Below, one piece after another: positions 46,129 through 54,476 of a DNA stretch of 64,000 nt. The stretch is from an uncultured Propionibacteriaceae bacterium (lineage in GTDB: Bacteria; Actinomycetota; Actinomycetes; Propionibacteriales; Propionibacteriaceae), in the NCBI GenBank assembly GCA_938046585.1, contig CALIWR010000005.1, forward strand, positions 1-64,000. The letters run 5' to 3'. Below the pieces are notes generated by a model, which was given only the letters and a program-made list of their open reading frames with translations, did no database searches and was not told the origin of the DNA. The position numbers and the translations under genes were made by a program. Each line of letters opens with the position of its first letter. The stretch's first letter is position 1.

Positions 46129-47042
46129 GCGTGCATCTGGTCCCTGACGGGCTGGACGGGGAGCGGGTCGATGTCGCAGCTGCCCGGATGACCGGGGTCA
46201 GCCGGTCCCGGATCGAGGATCTGTTGGCGGCCGGCGGGGTGCTGGTCGACGGTCAGGCCGTGCCGAAGTCGTACCGGGTCCGGGCCGGGGCGATGCTTGA
46301 GGTGACGCTCCCGGTGCCAGACGGGCAGGTGAGCTTCACCCCCGTCCTGGCGGACGGGCTCACCATCGTGCACGACGACCCCGACCTGGTGGTGGTCGAC
46401 AAGCCGGCTGGGGTGGCGTCCCACCCGAGCCTCGGCTGGGACGGGCCGTCCGTGGTCGAGCATCTTGCCGCCGCGGGTTTGCGGATCTCAACCTCCGGGG
46501 CCCCAGAGCGGCAAGGGATCGTGCAGCGGCTAGACGTGGGAACCTCCGGGCTGATGGTGGTGGCCAAAAGCGAGCGGGCCTACACGGTGCTGAAGCAGGC
46601 CTTCCGAGACCGCGCCGTCGACAAGGTGTACCACGCCCTGGTCCAAGGCCATCCGGACCCGCTACGGGGAACTATCGAGGCTCCGATCGGGCGTCACCGA
46701 GGCCACGACTGGAAGATGGCGGTGGTGGCCTCCGGTCGGCATGCGATCACCCACTACACCACTGTGGAGGCCCACCGCCGTGCCTCGCTGCTCGAGGTGC
46801 ATCTGGAGACCGGCCGGACCCATCAGATCCGGGTCCACATGGCTGCCGTCCACCATCCCTGCGTTGGTGACCCGCTGTACGGCGCAGATCCGATCCTGAG
46901 TGAGCGGCTGGGACTGATCCGCCAATGGCTGCATGCCGTGGAGCTTTCATTCCTGCATCCCGCGACGTCGTCGCGGGTGACTTTCCACTCACGATACCCA
47001 GATGACCTACACCAGGCCCTGGAGACCGTACGGACCTGGTGA
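46125..47042 (+). CDS. rluD: RluD-type 23S rRNA pseudouridine synthase
   Basis: 305-residue enzyme with an N-terminal S4 RNA-binding domain (about residues 8-65) and the RluA-family catalytic domain. The catalytic Asp (about residue 137) is in QRLDVGTSG, followed by KVYHALV and the late motif HQIRVHMA. It modifies uridines in 23S rRNA; the exact sites cannot be read off. It overlaps lspA by 4 bases and ends 18 bases before pyk, in whose promoter its tail lies. Confidence 0.93.
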   Translation: MSVHLVPDGLDGERVDVAAARMTGVSRSRIEDLLAAGGVLVDGQAVPKSYRVRAGAMLEVTLPVPDGQVSFTPVLADGLTIVHDDPDLVVVDKPAGVASHPSLGWDGPSVVEHLAAAGLRISTSGAPERQGIVQRLDVGTSGLMVVAKSERAYTVLKQAFRDRAVDKVYHALVQGHPDPLRGTIEAPIGRHRGHDWKMAVVASGRHAITHYTTVEAHRRASLLEVHLETGRTHQIRVHMAAVHHPCVGDPLYGADPILSERLGLIRQWLHAVELSFLHPATSSRVTFHSRYPDDLHQALETVRTW

Positions 47043-47048
47043 AACCAG

Positions 47049-47054
47049 TACAGT
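47049..47054 (+). promoter_or_regulatory. pyk -10 box, leaderless layout
   Basis: TACAGT lies 6 bases before the pyk GTG at 47061. No Shine-Dalgarno is visible in between, so the mRNA probably begins at the start codon. Confidence 0.5.
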
Positions 47055-47060
47055 CACCCT

Positions 47061-48491
47061 GTGCGCAGGGCAAAAATCGTATGCACGATGGGACCGGCGA
47101 CGGCCGGTGAGCAGATTGACCGGCTGGTCGCCGCCGGAATGGACGTGGCCCGACTCAACATGAGCCACGGTGACTATCCCGACCACGAGGCCCGGCTAGC
47201 CGAGGTACGGGCGGCAGCGGCGAAAGCCGGCCGGGCTGTGGCGGTGTTCGCCGACCTGCAGGGCCCCAAGATCCGGCTGAAGCGGTTCAGCGGCGGACCG
47301 GTCACCCTGGTGAATGGCGCCACGTTCACCATCACCACCGACGAGGTGGACGGCGACGTCCACCGCTGCTCGACGACCTTCAAAGGGCTACCCGGCGACG
47401 TCTCACCGGGCGACACGATCCTGATCGACGATGGACGGATCGAGTTGCGGGCTAAGGAGGTCACCGAGACCGACGTGATCTGTGAGGTGGTGGTCGGCGG
47501 GCCTGTCAGCAACAACAAGGGGATCAACCTGCCGGGCGTCGCGGTCAGCGTCCCCGCCCTCAGCGAGAAGGACACCGAGGACCTGCGGTGGGCGCTACGC
47601 AACGGGATCGACCTGGTGGCCCTGTCCTTCGTCCGCAGTGGTCTCGACATCCGCGATGTGCATCGCGTGATGGACGAGGAGGGACGCCGGGTCCCGGTGA
47701 TCGCCAAAATCGAGAAACCGCAGGCGGTCGAGAACCTCGACGACATTATCGACGCCTTCGACGCCTTCATGGTGGCCCGTGGTGATCTGGGAGTGGAGCT
47801 TCCGTTGGAAGAGGTGCCGCTGGTCCAGAAGCGGATCATCCGAGCTGCGCGGAAGTGGGCCAAACCGGTAATCGTCGCCACCCAAATGCTGGAGTCGATG
47901 ATCTCCGCGCCTCGACCTACCCGAGCTGAGGCTTCGGACGTGGCGAACGCGGTCCTCGATGGAACCGACGCGGTGATGCTCTCAGGTGAGACCAGCGTCG
48001 GTGCCTACCCGGTGGAGGCTGTGTCGGTGATGAGCCGGATCATCGCCAACGTCGAGGAGCACGGCTTCGCCGGAATCAACGAGATCAACTGGGACCCGCA
48101 CACCACCGGCGGGGTGATCGCCATGGCTGCCGCCGAGATCGCGAACCGGCTCGACGCCCGCTACCTGCTAGCTTTCTCCAAATCGGGCGACACCGCCCGA
48201 CGGTTGTCGCGGCTGCGTGCCGAGATCCCGCTGCTCTGCTTCACCCCTAGCGAATCCACCCGGCAGGAACTGGCTCTGGCCTGGGGGGTGACGACCTACA
48301 CCACAGCTGAGCACACTGAGATCCAGGACCTGTTGGACGAGGTCGACGTGGTCTTGGGTCAGCGGCATCTGTGCCAGCGCGGTGATCGCCTGGTAGTCGT
48401 CTACGGCTCCCCGATGGGGATCCCCGGCAAGACCAACACCCTTCATGTGCACCGGTACCATCCGCGAGACGGCTGGGACCCGCTCGACTAG
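47061..48491 (+). CDS. pyk: Pyruvate kinase
   Basis: 476-residue glycolytic enzyme that converts phosphoenolpyruvate and ADP to pyruvate and ATP. It starts RRAKIVCTMGPAT. The active-site phrase VARGDLGVELPLEEVP and the Lys/Glu motif IAKIEKPQAVENLD are intact, with the C-terminal domain at about residues 350-470. GTG 47061 lies 6 bases after TACAGT. A perfect 12-bp hairpin follows the stop. It is not tightly linked to other glycolytic genes here. Confidence 0.97.
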   Translation: MRRAKIVCTMGPATAGEQIDRLVAAGMDVARLNMSHGDYPDHEARLAEVRAAAAKAGRAVAVFADLQGPKIRLKRFSGGPVTLVNGATFTITTDEVDGDVHRCSTTFKGLPGDVSPGDTILIDDGRIELRAKEVTETDVICEVVVGGPVSNNKGINLPGVAVSVPALSEKDTEDLRWALRNGIDLVALSFVRSGLDIRDVHRVMDEEGRRVPVIAKIEKPQAVENLDDIIDAFDAFMVARGDLGVELPLEEVPLVQKRIIRAARKWAKPVIVATQMLESMISAPRPTRAEASDVANAVLDGTDAVMLSGETSVGAYPVEAVSVMSRIIANVEEHGFAGINEINWDPHTTGGVIAMAAAEIANRLDARYLLAFSKSGDTARRLSRLRAEIPLLCFTPSESTRQELALAWGVTTYTTAEHTEIQDLLDEVDVVLGQRHLCQRGDRLVVVYGSPMGIPGKTNTLHVHRYHPRDGWDPLD

Positions 48492-48507
48492 GACGTGAAC
48501 ATCGTAT

Positions 48508-48535
48508 GGTCGGGGTTGGCAGACCAACCCCGACC
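48508..48535. terminator. 12-bp hairpin between convergent pyk and tRNA-Leu
   Basis: Arms 48508-48519 and 48524-48535 are perfectly complementary (GGTCGGGGTTGG and its reverse complement) with loop CAGA. It can serve pyk from one side and tRNA-Leu from the other. Confidence 0.8.
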
Positions 48536-48539
48536 TGGG

Positions 48540-48622
48540 TGCCCGAGAGGGGAGTCGAACCCCTATGCCCTTGCGGGCAGACGGGTTTGAGCCGTCCGCG
48601 TATGCCATTCCGCCACTCGGGC
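48540..48622 (-). tRNA. tRNA-Leu (CAA anticodon)
   Basis: The minus strand folds as a tRNA with a GCCCGAG acceptor stem and its complement, a long class II variable arm, and a T-loop GGTTCGACTCC. The anticodon stem-loop reads GACGG-CTCAAAC-CCGTC, so the anticodon is CAA, which reads TTG Leu codons. The discriminator base is A and CCA is not encoded. The TATACT box (48637-48642, minus strand) is a suitable promoter. Confidence 0.93.
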
Positions 48623-48636
48623 GAGTAGCGGGCATC

Positions 48637-48642
48637 AGTATA
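48637..48642 (-). promoter_or_regulatory. -10 box of tRNA-Leu
   Basis: TATACT on the minus strand lies 14 bases before the tRNA. The plus-strand pdtaR -10 box TAGAAT (48662-48667) is only 20 bases away, so the promoters are back to back. Confidence 0.5.
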
Positions 48643-48674
48643 GGGCCGGTGCCGAGAGCCATAGAATGCCCCCT

Positions 48675-49316
48675 GTGACAGAAGCAACAACAGACCAGCC
48701 CGGTACCCGTCGCCGTGTTCTCGTCGCTGAGGACGAGGCTCTGATCCGGCTCGATCTGGTCGAGCTGCTCACCGAAAAGGGCTTTGACGTGGTGGGGCAG
48801 GCCACCGACGGCGAGGAGGCGATCGAGCTCGCCCGCAGTCTGGATCCTGATGTCGTGGTGATGGATGTGAAGATGCCTCGGCTGGACGGGATCTCCGCCG
48901 CCGAGACGATCGCAGCCGAGCGCATTGCGCCCGTGGTGATCCTGACTGCCTTCTCCCAGCGGGAACTCGTCGAGCGGGCTGCTGAGGCCGGTGCGATGGC
49001 GTACGTGGTTAAACCGTTCGACGCCTCCGATGTGGTTCCGGCCATCGAGATCGCCGCTGCCCGGTTCGCGCAGGTCTTGGCCGTCGAGTCCGAGGTCCAG
49101 GACCTGGAGGAACGGTTGGCCTCCCGCAAGGCCGTCGACCAGGCTAAGGGGATCCTTCAAGAGGGCCACGGCCTGTCGGAGGCCGAAGCCTTCCGCTGGA
49201 TCCAAAAGACCGCCATGGACCTGCGCAAGTCGATGCGGGAGGTCGCCGAAGAGGTCATCAACTATCAGAAGGCCGGGCAGACAAAGGGCCGCAAGACGAA
49301 CAGGTCCAAGTCGTAG
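48675..49316 (+). CDS. pdtaR: ANTAR-domain response regulator (PdtaR-like)
   Basis: 213-residue regulator with an N-terminal receiver domain (Asp in VVMDVKMPRLDG, and acidic pair AEDEA near the start) and a C-terminal ANTAR RNA-binding domain (RKAVDQAKGILQ, TAMDLRKSM). ANTAR proteins act on RNA to prevent transcription termination. No partner kinase is adjacent. I chose GTG 48675 because TAGAAT (48662-48667) is 7 bases upstream, consistent with a leaderless mRNA; ATG 48666 would overlap that box. Confidence 0.92.
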   Translation: MTEATTDQPGTRRRVLVAEDEALIRLDLVELLTEKGFDVVGQATDGEEAIELARSLDPDVVVMDVKMPRLDGISAAETIAAERIAPVVILTAFSQRELVERAAEAGAMAYVVKPFDASDVVPAIEIAAARFAQVLAVESEVQDLEERLASRKAVDQAKGILQEGHGLSEAEAFRWIQKTAMDLRKSMREVAEEVINYQKAGQTKGRKTNRSKS

Positions 49317-49317
49317 G

Positions 49318-49746
49318 TCAACCACGACCAGGTGGTGCTGGGATCAGGCGGCAGGTCAGCCGAGCCGTAGCAGTCCGCTCGCCGTGGTCGTTGACGATCA
49401 CGATCTCGTAGCAGGCGGTCCGGGAACCGAGGTGGAGTGGGCGGGCGGTGGCGGTCACCTGGCCGCTGGTCACTGCCCGGTGGTGGGTGATGTTGAGGTC
49501 CACTCCGACCGGTAACAGTCCCCGCTCACGCCCGTACGCGGCGCAGGCCAAAGACCCGAGTCCCTCGGCCAGAACACAGGACGCGCCCCCGTGGAGCATT
49601 CCCGCCGGCTGAGTATTGCCAGCAACCGGCATCGTGGCGATCGCAAGGTCGACGCTGAGCCGCTGCACCTGGATGCCGAGCCGGTCCTCCAACGGGTGAC
49701 TGATCGTGGCTACCCAGTCCGGTACATCTGCCGTCACGCGCCTCAC
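49318..49746 (-). CDS. Hotdog-fold thioesterase (PaaI/YbgC-like)
   Basis: 142-residue hotdog protein. GMLHGGASCVLAEGLGS has the HGG motif and downstream Glu of the PaaI group. Such enzymes hydrolyse acyl-CoA; the substrate cannot be told. It is convergent with pdtaR, and the stop codons are one base apart. GTG 49746 is the first start; GTG 49737 is also possible. It diverges from polA, with starts 50 bases apart. Confidence 0.82.
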   Translation of the reverse strand: MRRVTADVPDWVATISHPLEDRLGIQVQRLSVDLAIATMPVAGNTQPAGMLHGGASCVLAEGLGSLACAAYGRERGLLPVGVDLNITHHRAVTSGQVTATARPLHLGSRTACYEIVIVNDHGERTATARLTCRLIPAPPGRG

Positions 49747-49795
49747 CTTGCCATGCCTGATCCGGGACTCCTGGCGTCGGCACTAGGCTGCCCGT

Positions 49796-52510
49796 ATGGC
49801 GGAATCCACCACACCCCGGCTGCTGCTGATCGATGGCCACTCGGTCGCCTACCGGGCCTTCTTCGCCCTTCCGGTGGACAATTTCGCCACCAGCACCGGG
49901 CAGCACACGAACGCCGTGTACGGGTTCACCTCGATGCTGATCAACGTCCTGCGCGACGAACAGCCGACCCATGTGGCGGTCGCCTTTGATGTCTCGAGGA
50001 CCACCTTCCGGACCGAGCTGTTCGCGGACTACAAGGGCAACCGTTCCGCCTCACCACCGGCATTCGACGGGCAAGTGGCGCTGATCAAGGAGGTCCTGGA
50101 CGCCCTGCAGCTGGTTCATATCGAGGTCGACGGGTACGAGGCGGACGACATCATCGCCACCCTCGCCACCCAGGCGCCCGCTCAGGGGATCGAGGTGCTG
50201 ATCTGCACCGGTGACCGGGATGCGATGCAACTGGTCACCGACCAGGTCACCGTGCTCTACCCGCGCAAGGGGGTCTCAGACCTGGCCCGGATGACGCCAG
50301 AGATGGTGCTCCAGAGATATCTGGTGACCCCGCAGCGGTACCCGGAACTGGCCGCCCTGGTGGGCGAGACCAGTGACAACCTCCCGGGCGTACCGGGCGT
50401 CGGGCCGAAGACCGCCGCCAAATGGCTCAATCAGTTCGACGGGCTGGAGAATCTGATCCGACAGGCCGACACGATCCCCGGCAAGGTGGGAGTGACCTTC
50501 CGGTCGATGATCGACACGGTGGTCACCAATCGCAAGGTCAATGCGCTGCTGCGTGACCTGGAATTGCCGGTCACGGTCACGGACCTGGAACGCCGCCCCT
50601 GGGACCGGGAAGCCGTGCACCGGCTTTTCGACCAGCTGGAATTCCGGGTACTGCGAGACCGGCTGCTGGAGATGCTGCCGCCGCAGGAAGTACGGGCGGA
50701 AGGCGGCTTCGCACTGCTCGGTGATCGGTTACGGCCCGGAACCGTGGCCGACTGGCTAGCCGAGCACGGGACTGGCCCGCTGACCGGGATGGATGTCACC
50801 GGCCACTGGGGCTCGGGCACCGGGGATTTACGGACCATTGGCCTGGCTAGTTCCGATGGTTGCGGGGCCTTCCTGGACGTGACCGATCTGGACCCCGCCG
50901 ACGATGCCGCGCTGGCCGCCTGGCTGGCGGATCCGCGCCGGCCGAAGGCGATGCACGACGCGAAGGGCCCGCTGCATGGGATCTGGGCGCGGGGCTGGGA
51001 TCTGGGAGGGCTGGTCAGCGATACCCAACTCGCGGCCTACCTGCTGCGTCCCGACCAGCGCACTTATGACTTGGCCGACCTGGCTTTGCGTCACCTCAAG
51101 CGCGAACTGCGGCTTGATGCCGGCGCGCCCGACCAGGACGACCAATTGCCACTGGACCTCGGCGGCGAGGACGATCTCGACGAGAATCCTGACACCGACG
51201 AGACCGCCAACACGGCGATGCTGCGGGCCCGCGCGGTGATCGATCTGGCCGAGTCGCTCGCGCAGGAATTGGCCCGCCGGGGCGAGGCTAGCCTGCTGCA
51301 GGATGTGGAACTTCCGCTGCTGCGGACTCTAGCCGTGATGGAACGAACCGGGATCGCTGTCGACCTAGCCCTGCTGGACGAGCTCTGGAAGGGTTTCGAC
51401 GCCCGGGTGGCGGCGGCCGAGAGCAAAGCCCACCGGGTGATCGGCAGGCAGGTCAACCTCGGCTCACCGAAGCAACTGCAGGTGGTGCTCTTCGACGAAC
51501 TACGGATGCCGAAGACCCGACGCACCAAATCAGGCTGGACCACTGACGCCGACGCCTTGGAAAGCCTCTTCGCCAAGACCGAGCACCCATTCCTAGCGCA
51601 CCTGCTGGAACATCGAGACGCGATCCGACTGCGTCAAACGGTGGAGGGTCTGCAGAAGGCGGTGGCCGACGACGGACGGGTCCACACCACGTATGTGCAG
51701 ACCATCGCCGCGACCGGGCGGCTCAGTTCTGTTGACCCGAACCTGCAGAACATCCCGGTCCGTACCGACGCCGGCCGGACGATCCGCGCCGCTTTTGTCG
51801 TCGGTGACGGTTTCGAGACCCTGCTCACGGCCGACTACAGCCAGATCGAGATGCGGATCATGGCTCATGCCTGCGGCGATCAGGGCCTGATCGAGGCCTT
51901 CCGCTGTGGCCGGGACTTCCACACCGTGATGGCGGGCCGAGTCTTCGGGGTCGAATCCGACGAGGTTTCGCCAACCCAGCGGGCCCGGATCAAAGCGATG
52001 AACTACGGCTTGGCGTACGGGCTCAGCGCGTACGGGCTGTCGCAGCAGCTGGGGGTCGATGCCAGCGAGGCGAGACTGCTGATGGAGGAGTACTTCGAAC
52101 GTTTTGGCGGGGTACGCGATTATTTGCAGGGCATCGTGGCTCAGGCGCGGCGCAACGGCTATACCGAGACCATCTTGGGCCGGCGCCGATACCTGCCTGA
52201 CCTGGGCAGCTCGAACCGGCAGCGGCGCGAGATGGCCGAACGAATGGCCCTGAACGCACCAATCCAAGGCTCGGCCGCCGACATCATCAAGGTGGCGATG
52301 CTCGACGTCGAGGCTGGTCTTGCCGAGCAAGGCCTGCGCAGCCGGATGCTGCTCCAGGTCCACGACGAGCTGGTCCTCGAGATCGCGCCTGGGGAACGGG
52401 AGACGGTCGAGGCCCTGGTCCGGGAACGGATGGCCGGTGCGGTCGACCTTGCCGTACCGCTGGACGTGTCGGTGGGCGTGGGACGCTCCTGGTACGAGGC
52501 GGCCCACTGA
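49796..52510 (+). CDS. polA: DNA polymerase I
   Basis: 904-residue polymerase with a 5'-3' exonuclease domain (residues 1-300, LIDGHSVAYRAFFALP), a central 3'-5' exonuclease-fold region in which the usual DxE motif reads GMDVTG, and the C-terminal polymerase domain with motif A DYSQIEMRI, motif B around RRRYLPDL/NAPIQGSAAD and motif C VHDELVLE. Proofreading is probably absent, as in mycobacteria. ATG 49796 is 6 bases after TAGGCT (49784-49789), so the mRNA is likely leaderless. It acts in Okazaki fragment processing and in filling UvrABC gaps. Confidence 0.96.
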   Translation: MAESTTPRLLLIDGHSVAYRAFFALPVDNFATSTGQHTNAVYGFTSMLINVLRDEQPTHVAVAFDVSRTTFRTELFADYKGNRSASPPAFDGQVALIKEVLDALQLVHIEVDGYEADDIIATLATQAPAQGIEVLICTGDRDAMQLVTDQVTVLYPRKGVSDLARMTPEMVLQRYLVTPQRYPELAALVGETSDNLPGVPGVGPKTAAKWLNQFDGLENLIRQADTIPGKVGVTFRSMIDTVVTNRKVNALLRDLELPVTVTDLERRPWDREAVHRLFDQLEFRVLRDRLLEMLPPQEVRAEGGFALLGDRLRPGTVADWLAEHGTGPLTGMDVTGHWGSGTGDLRTIGLASSDGCGAFLDVTDLDPADDAALAAWLADPRRPKAMHDAKGPLHGIWARGWDLGGLVSDTQLAAYLLRPDQRTYDLADLALRHLKRELRLDAGAPDQDDQLPLDLGGEDDLDENPDTDETANTAMLRARAVIDLAESLAQELARRGEASLLQDVELPLLRTLAVMERTGIAVDLALLDELWKGFDARVAAAESKAHRVIGRQVNLGSPKQLQVVLFDELRMPKTRRTKSGWTTDADALESLFAKTEHPFLAHLLEHRDAIRLRQTVEGLQKAVADDGRVHTTYVQTIAATGRLSSVDPNLQNIPVRTDAGRTIRAAFVVGDGFETLLTADYSQIEMRIMAHACGDQGLIEAFRCGRDFHTVMAGRVFGVESDEVSPTQRARIKAMNYGLAYGLSAYGLSQQLGVDASEARLLMEEYFERFGGVRDYLQGIVAQARRNGYTETILGRRRYLPDLGSSNRQRREMAERMALNAPIQGSAADIIKVAMLDVEAGLAEQGLRSRMLLQVHDELVLEIAPGERETVEALVRERMAGAVDLAVPLDVSVGVGRSWYEAAH

Positions 52511-52600
52511 ACCTTGGCCGCAGTCAGGGGCACGAGCAAGAGCCGGGCCGCAGGCTGGCATCATGGTCTGGACCTGAACCGTCGACCGTCAGGAATCTCG

Positions 52601-53341
52601 ATGACCGATCCGGCCGCGCCAACCACAACCCGCGGTGGCTTCGCTGAACCCCTTCAACAGTCGATCGCGGCCACGGTCGTCCTGCTGCTGGCTACCGTCG
52701 TGGGGTCGATGGTGATCTCGGGTTCCTACGTGGACTACGTCCAGGAGTGGTTTCGTCCCTACCTGATCGCTGCCGCACTGGCCATGGCGGTGCTGGGGGT
52801 GTGGACCCTGCTCGACACCACCGACCGGCAGGCCCGATCCGAGCTGGCCCACAGCCACGGGCTGCCCCGGGTGGGTCTGCTGCTGGTAGTGCCGTCGTTG
52901 TTGTTCGCTCTGGCCACCCCGTCCTCCCTGGGAGCCGGGGCGCTGAACCAGGCTAGCCCGCCACCGTCGGAGAATCAGGTCGAGTTCTCACCGCTGCCCA
53001 CCGAGACCACGACTGAGCTGACCCTCGCCGACTACCTGGATCGCTACCGGTCCGGCCAACGCACCGACCTGGTGGGCCGGAGAGTACGGATGGTGGGCTT
53101 TGTCGCCCCGGCGCGTGACGCGACCCAGGGGGACTGGACCCTCAACCGATTCCGGATCTTCTGTTGCGTGGCAGACGCCCAGCTGTACTCGGTCGCAGTC
53201 AGGGGAGCCCCGATGCCCGTTGGTGATGTGGTCTGGGTCCAGCTGGAAGGGGTCATTGACCTTCCGGCTAGCGGCAGCCTACCGGTGCTCGTTGCGAGCT
53301 CGGTGACGGTGATACCCGAGCCTGAGATGCCGTACCTGTGA
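52601..53341 (+). CDS. TIGR03943-family putative permease subunit
   Basis: 246-residue protein with an N-terminal part of two to three hydrophobic segments (about residues 20-45, 55-75 and 85-105) and a C-terminal soluble domain that includes the phrase RIFCCVADAQL (paired Cys) and the OB-like VRMVGFVAP. This family is found beside a UPF0718-type permease, and the next gene is one (4-base overlap). The pair is thought to move a metal or other small ligand, but the substrate is unproven. AGGA lies 6 bases before ATG 52601. Confidence 0.84.
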   Translation: MTDPAAPTTTRGGFAEPLQQSIAATVVLLLATVVGSMVISGSYVDYVQEWFRPYLIAAALAMAVLGVWTLLDTTDRQARSELAHSHGLPRVGLLLVVPSLLFALATPSSLGAGALNQASPPPSENQVEFSPLPTETTTELTLADYLDRYRSGQRTDLVGRRVRMVGFVAPARDATQGDWTLNRFRIFCCVADAQLYSVAVRGAPMPVGDVVWVQLEGVIDLPASGSLPVLVASSVTVIPEPEMPYL

Positions 53342-54309
53342 AGTCCATCGTCCAGGTCTGGCTGCTGCCGTTCGTCGCCGTGATCGGGGTGCTCGTGATC
53401 CTCCAACACGCCTTCCGGGTGGGGCCGTTGGTGAGCCTGGACGGGGCCTACGCCACCTGGGCCACCCTGCTGGTCGGGATCGTGGTCCAGGCCACCCCGT
53501 TTCTGGTGCTCGGGGTGCTGGTGTCGGGCGCGATTGCTGCCTTCGTGCCGAAGGATCTGCTCTCACGGATCACACCCCGCTCCGCGTTGCTGGCCGTCCC
53601 GACCGCCGGGGTGGCCGGGATGGTGCTGCCCGGCTGCGAATGCGCCTCGGTCCCTGTCGCCCAGTCCCTGATGCGGCGTGGTCTGTCGCAGGCCGCAGCG
53701 CTGGCCTTCCTGCTGGCAGCCCCAGCAGTGAACCCGGTCGTACTCGTGGCGACCGCGGTCGCCTTCAACAACAACCCCCGGATGGTCTGGGCGCGGCTGT
53801 TGGCCTCCCTGCTGGCGGTGTTGGTCGTCGGCTGGTTGTGGGCGCTGCTCGGCAAACCGGAATGGATGCGACCCCAGACTGGTCATGACCACCAGGGGGT
53901 CTCACGAGCCACCGTGTTTCGGACCACTGCGATGCACGACCTGGTGCAGGCCGGAGGCTTCCTGGTGATGGGTGCCGCAGCGGCGGCCGCGATCAAGGTC
54001 GTGGTACCGGTCGGGGTGCTCAGCCGGATCGGGGCCAACCTGTGGCTCGCGGTCCTGGTGATGGCGGCCCTGGCGGTGTTGCTGGCGCTGTGCTCGGAAG
54101 CGGACGCCTTCGTCGTGGCCTCGTTCTCCGCGATCTCCCCGACCGCGCAACTCGTCTTCCTGGTGGTGGGCCCGATGGTGGACATCAAGCTTTTCGCGAT
54201 GCAGTCGGGCGCCTTCGGTACGAGGTTCGCTGCCCGTTTCATGTCGCTCACCCTGGTGTGTTGCATTGCGGCGGGGGTGCTCGTGGGTACGCTTCTGCTG
54301 GCCGGATAG
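53338..54309 (+). CDS. UPF0718/YraQ-type permease
   Basis: 323-residue membrane protein with about eight hydrophobic segments. GCECASVPVAQSLMRRG and CSEADAFVVASF carry the conserved Cys residues of the family, and PAVNPVVLVATAV lies between. It overlaps the TIGR03943 gene by 4 bases (GTGA), so they form one unit. The family has been linked to copper/zinc or other metal export by context. Metal specificity cannot be read here, and no metal operator was seen upstream of the pair. Confidence 0.86.
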   Translation: MKSIVQVWLLPFVAVIGVLVILQHAFRVGPLVSLDGAYATWATLLVGIVVQATPFLVLGVLVSGAIAAFVPKDLLSRITPRSALLAVPTAGVAGMVLPGCECASVPVAQSLMRRGLSQAAALAFLLAAPAVNPVVLVATAVAFNNNPRMVWARLLASLLAVLVVGWLWALLGKPEWMRPQTGHDHQGVSRATVFRTTAMHDLVQAGGFLVMGAAAAAAIKVVVPVGVLSRIGANLWLAVLVMAALAVLLALCSEADAFVVASFSAISPTAQLVFLVVGPMVDIKLFAMQSGAFGTRFAARFMSLTLVCCIAAGVLVGTLLLAG

Positions 54310-54316
54310 GTCCCGG

Positions 54317-54345
54317 TTGTGACTGGGTGTTGGCCACGATAGGCT
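54317..54345 (+). promoter_or_regulatory. Promoter of rpsA
   Basis: TTGTGA (54317-54322) and TAGGCT (54340-54345) are 17 bases apart, a standard vegetative promoter geometry. The predicted transcript would have a leader of about 125 bases before rpsA. Confidence 0.6.
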
Positions 54346-54476
54346 GGTGCGGGCGTGGTGATCTGCGCGGCCTCGGCATGGAGTAGGTCGCGCTCGTACG
54401 GGCCGGTTCCGACAACACTGGCTGACGGCGGCGGTCGCCGTGCGCCGGACGACACAATCCATCGGAGCCCTACTAC

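Noticed and set aside
49741..49796. RecA-NDp-type damage promoter at polA
   Set aside because: A TAGGCT box is present, but the nine bases located 8 upstream (49767-49775) do not resemble TTGTCRGTG.
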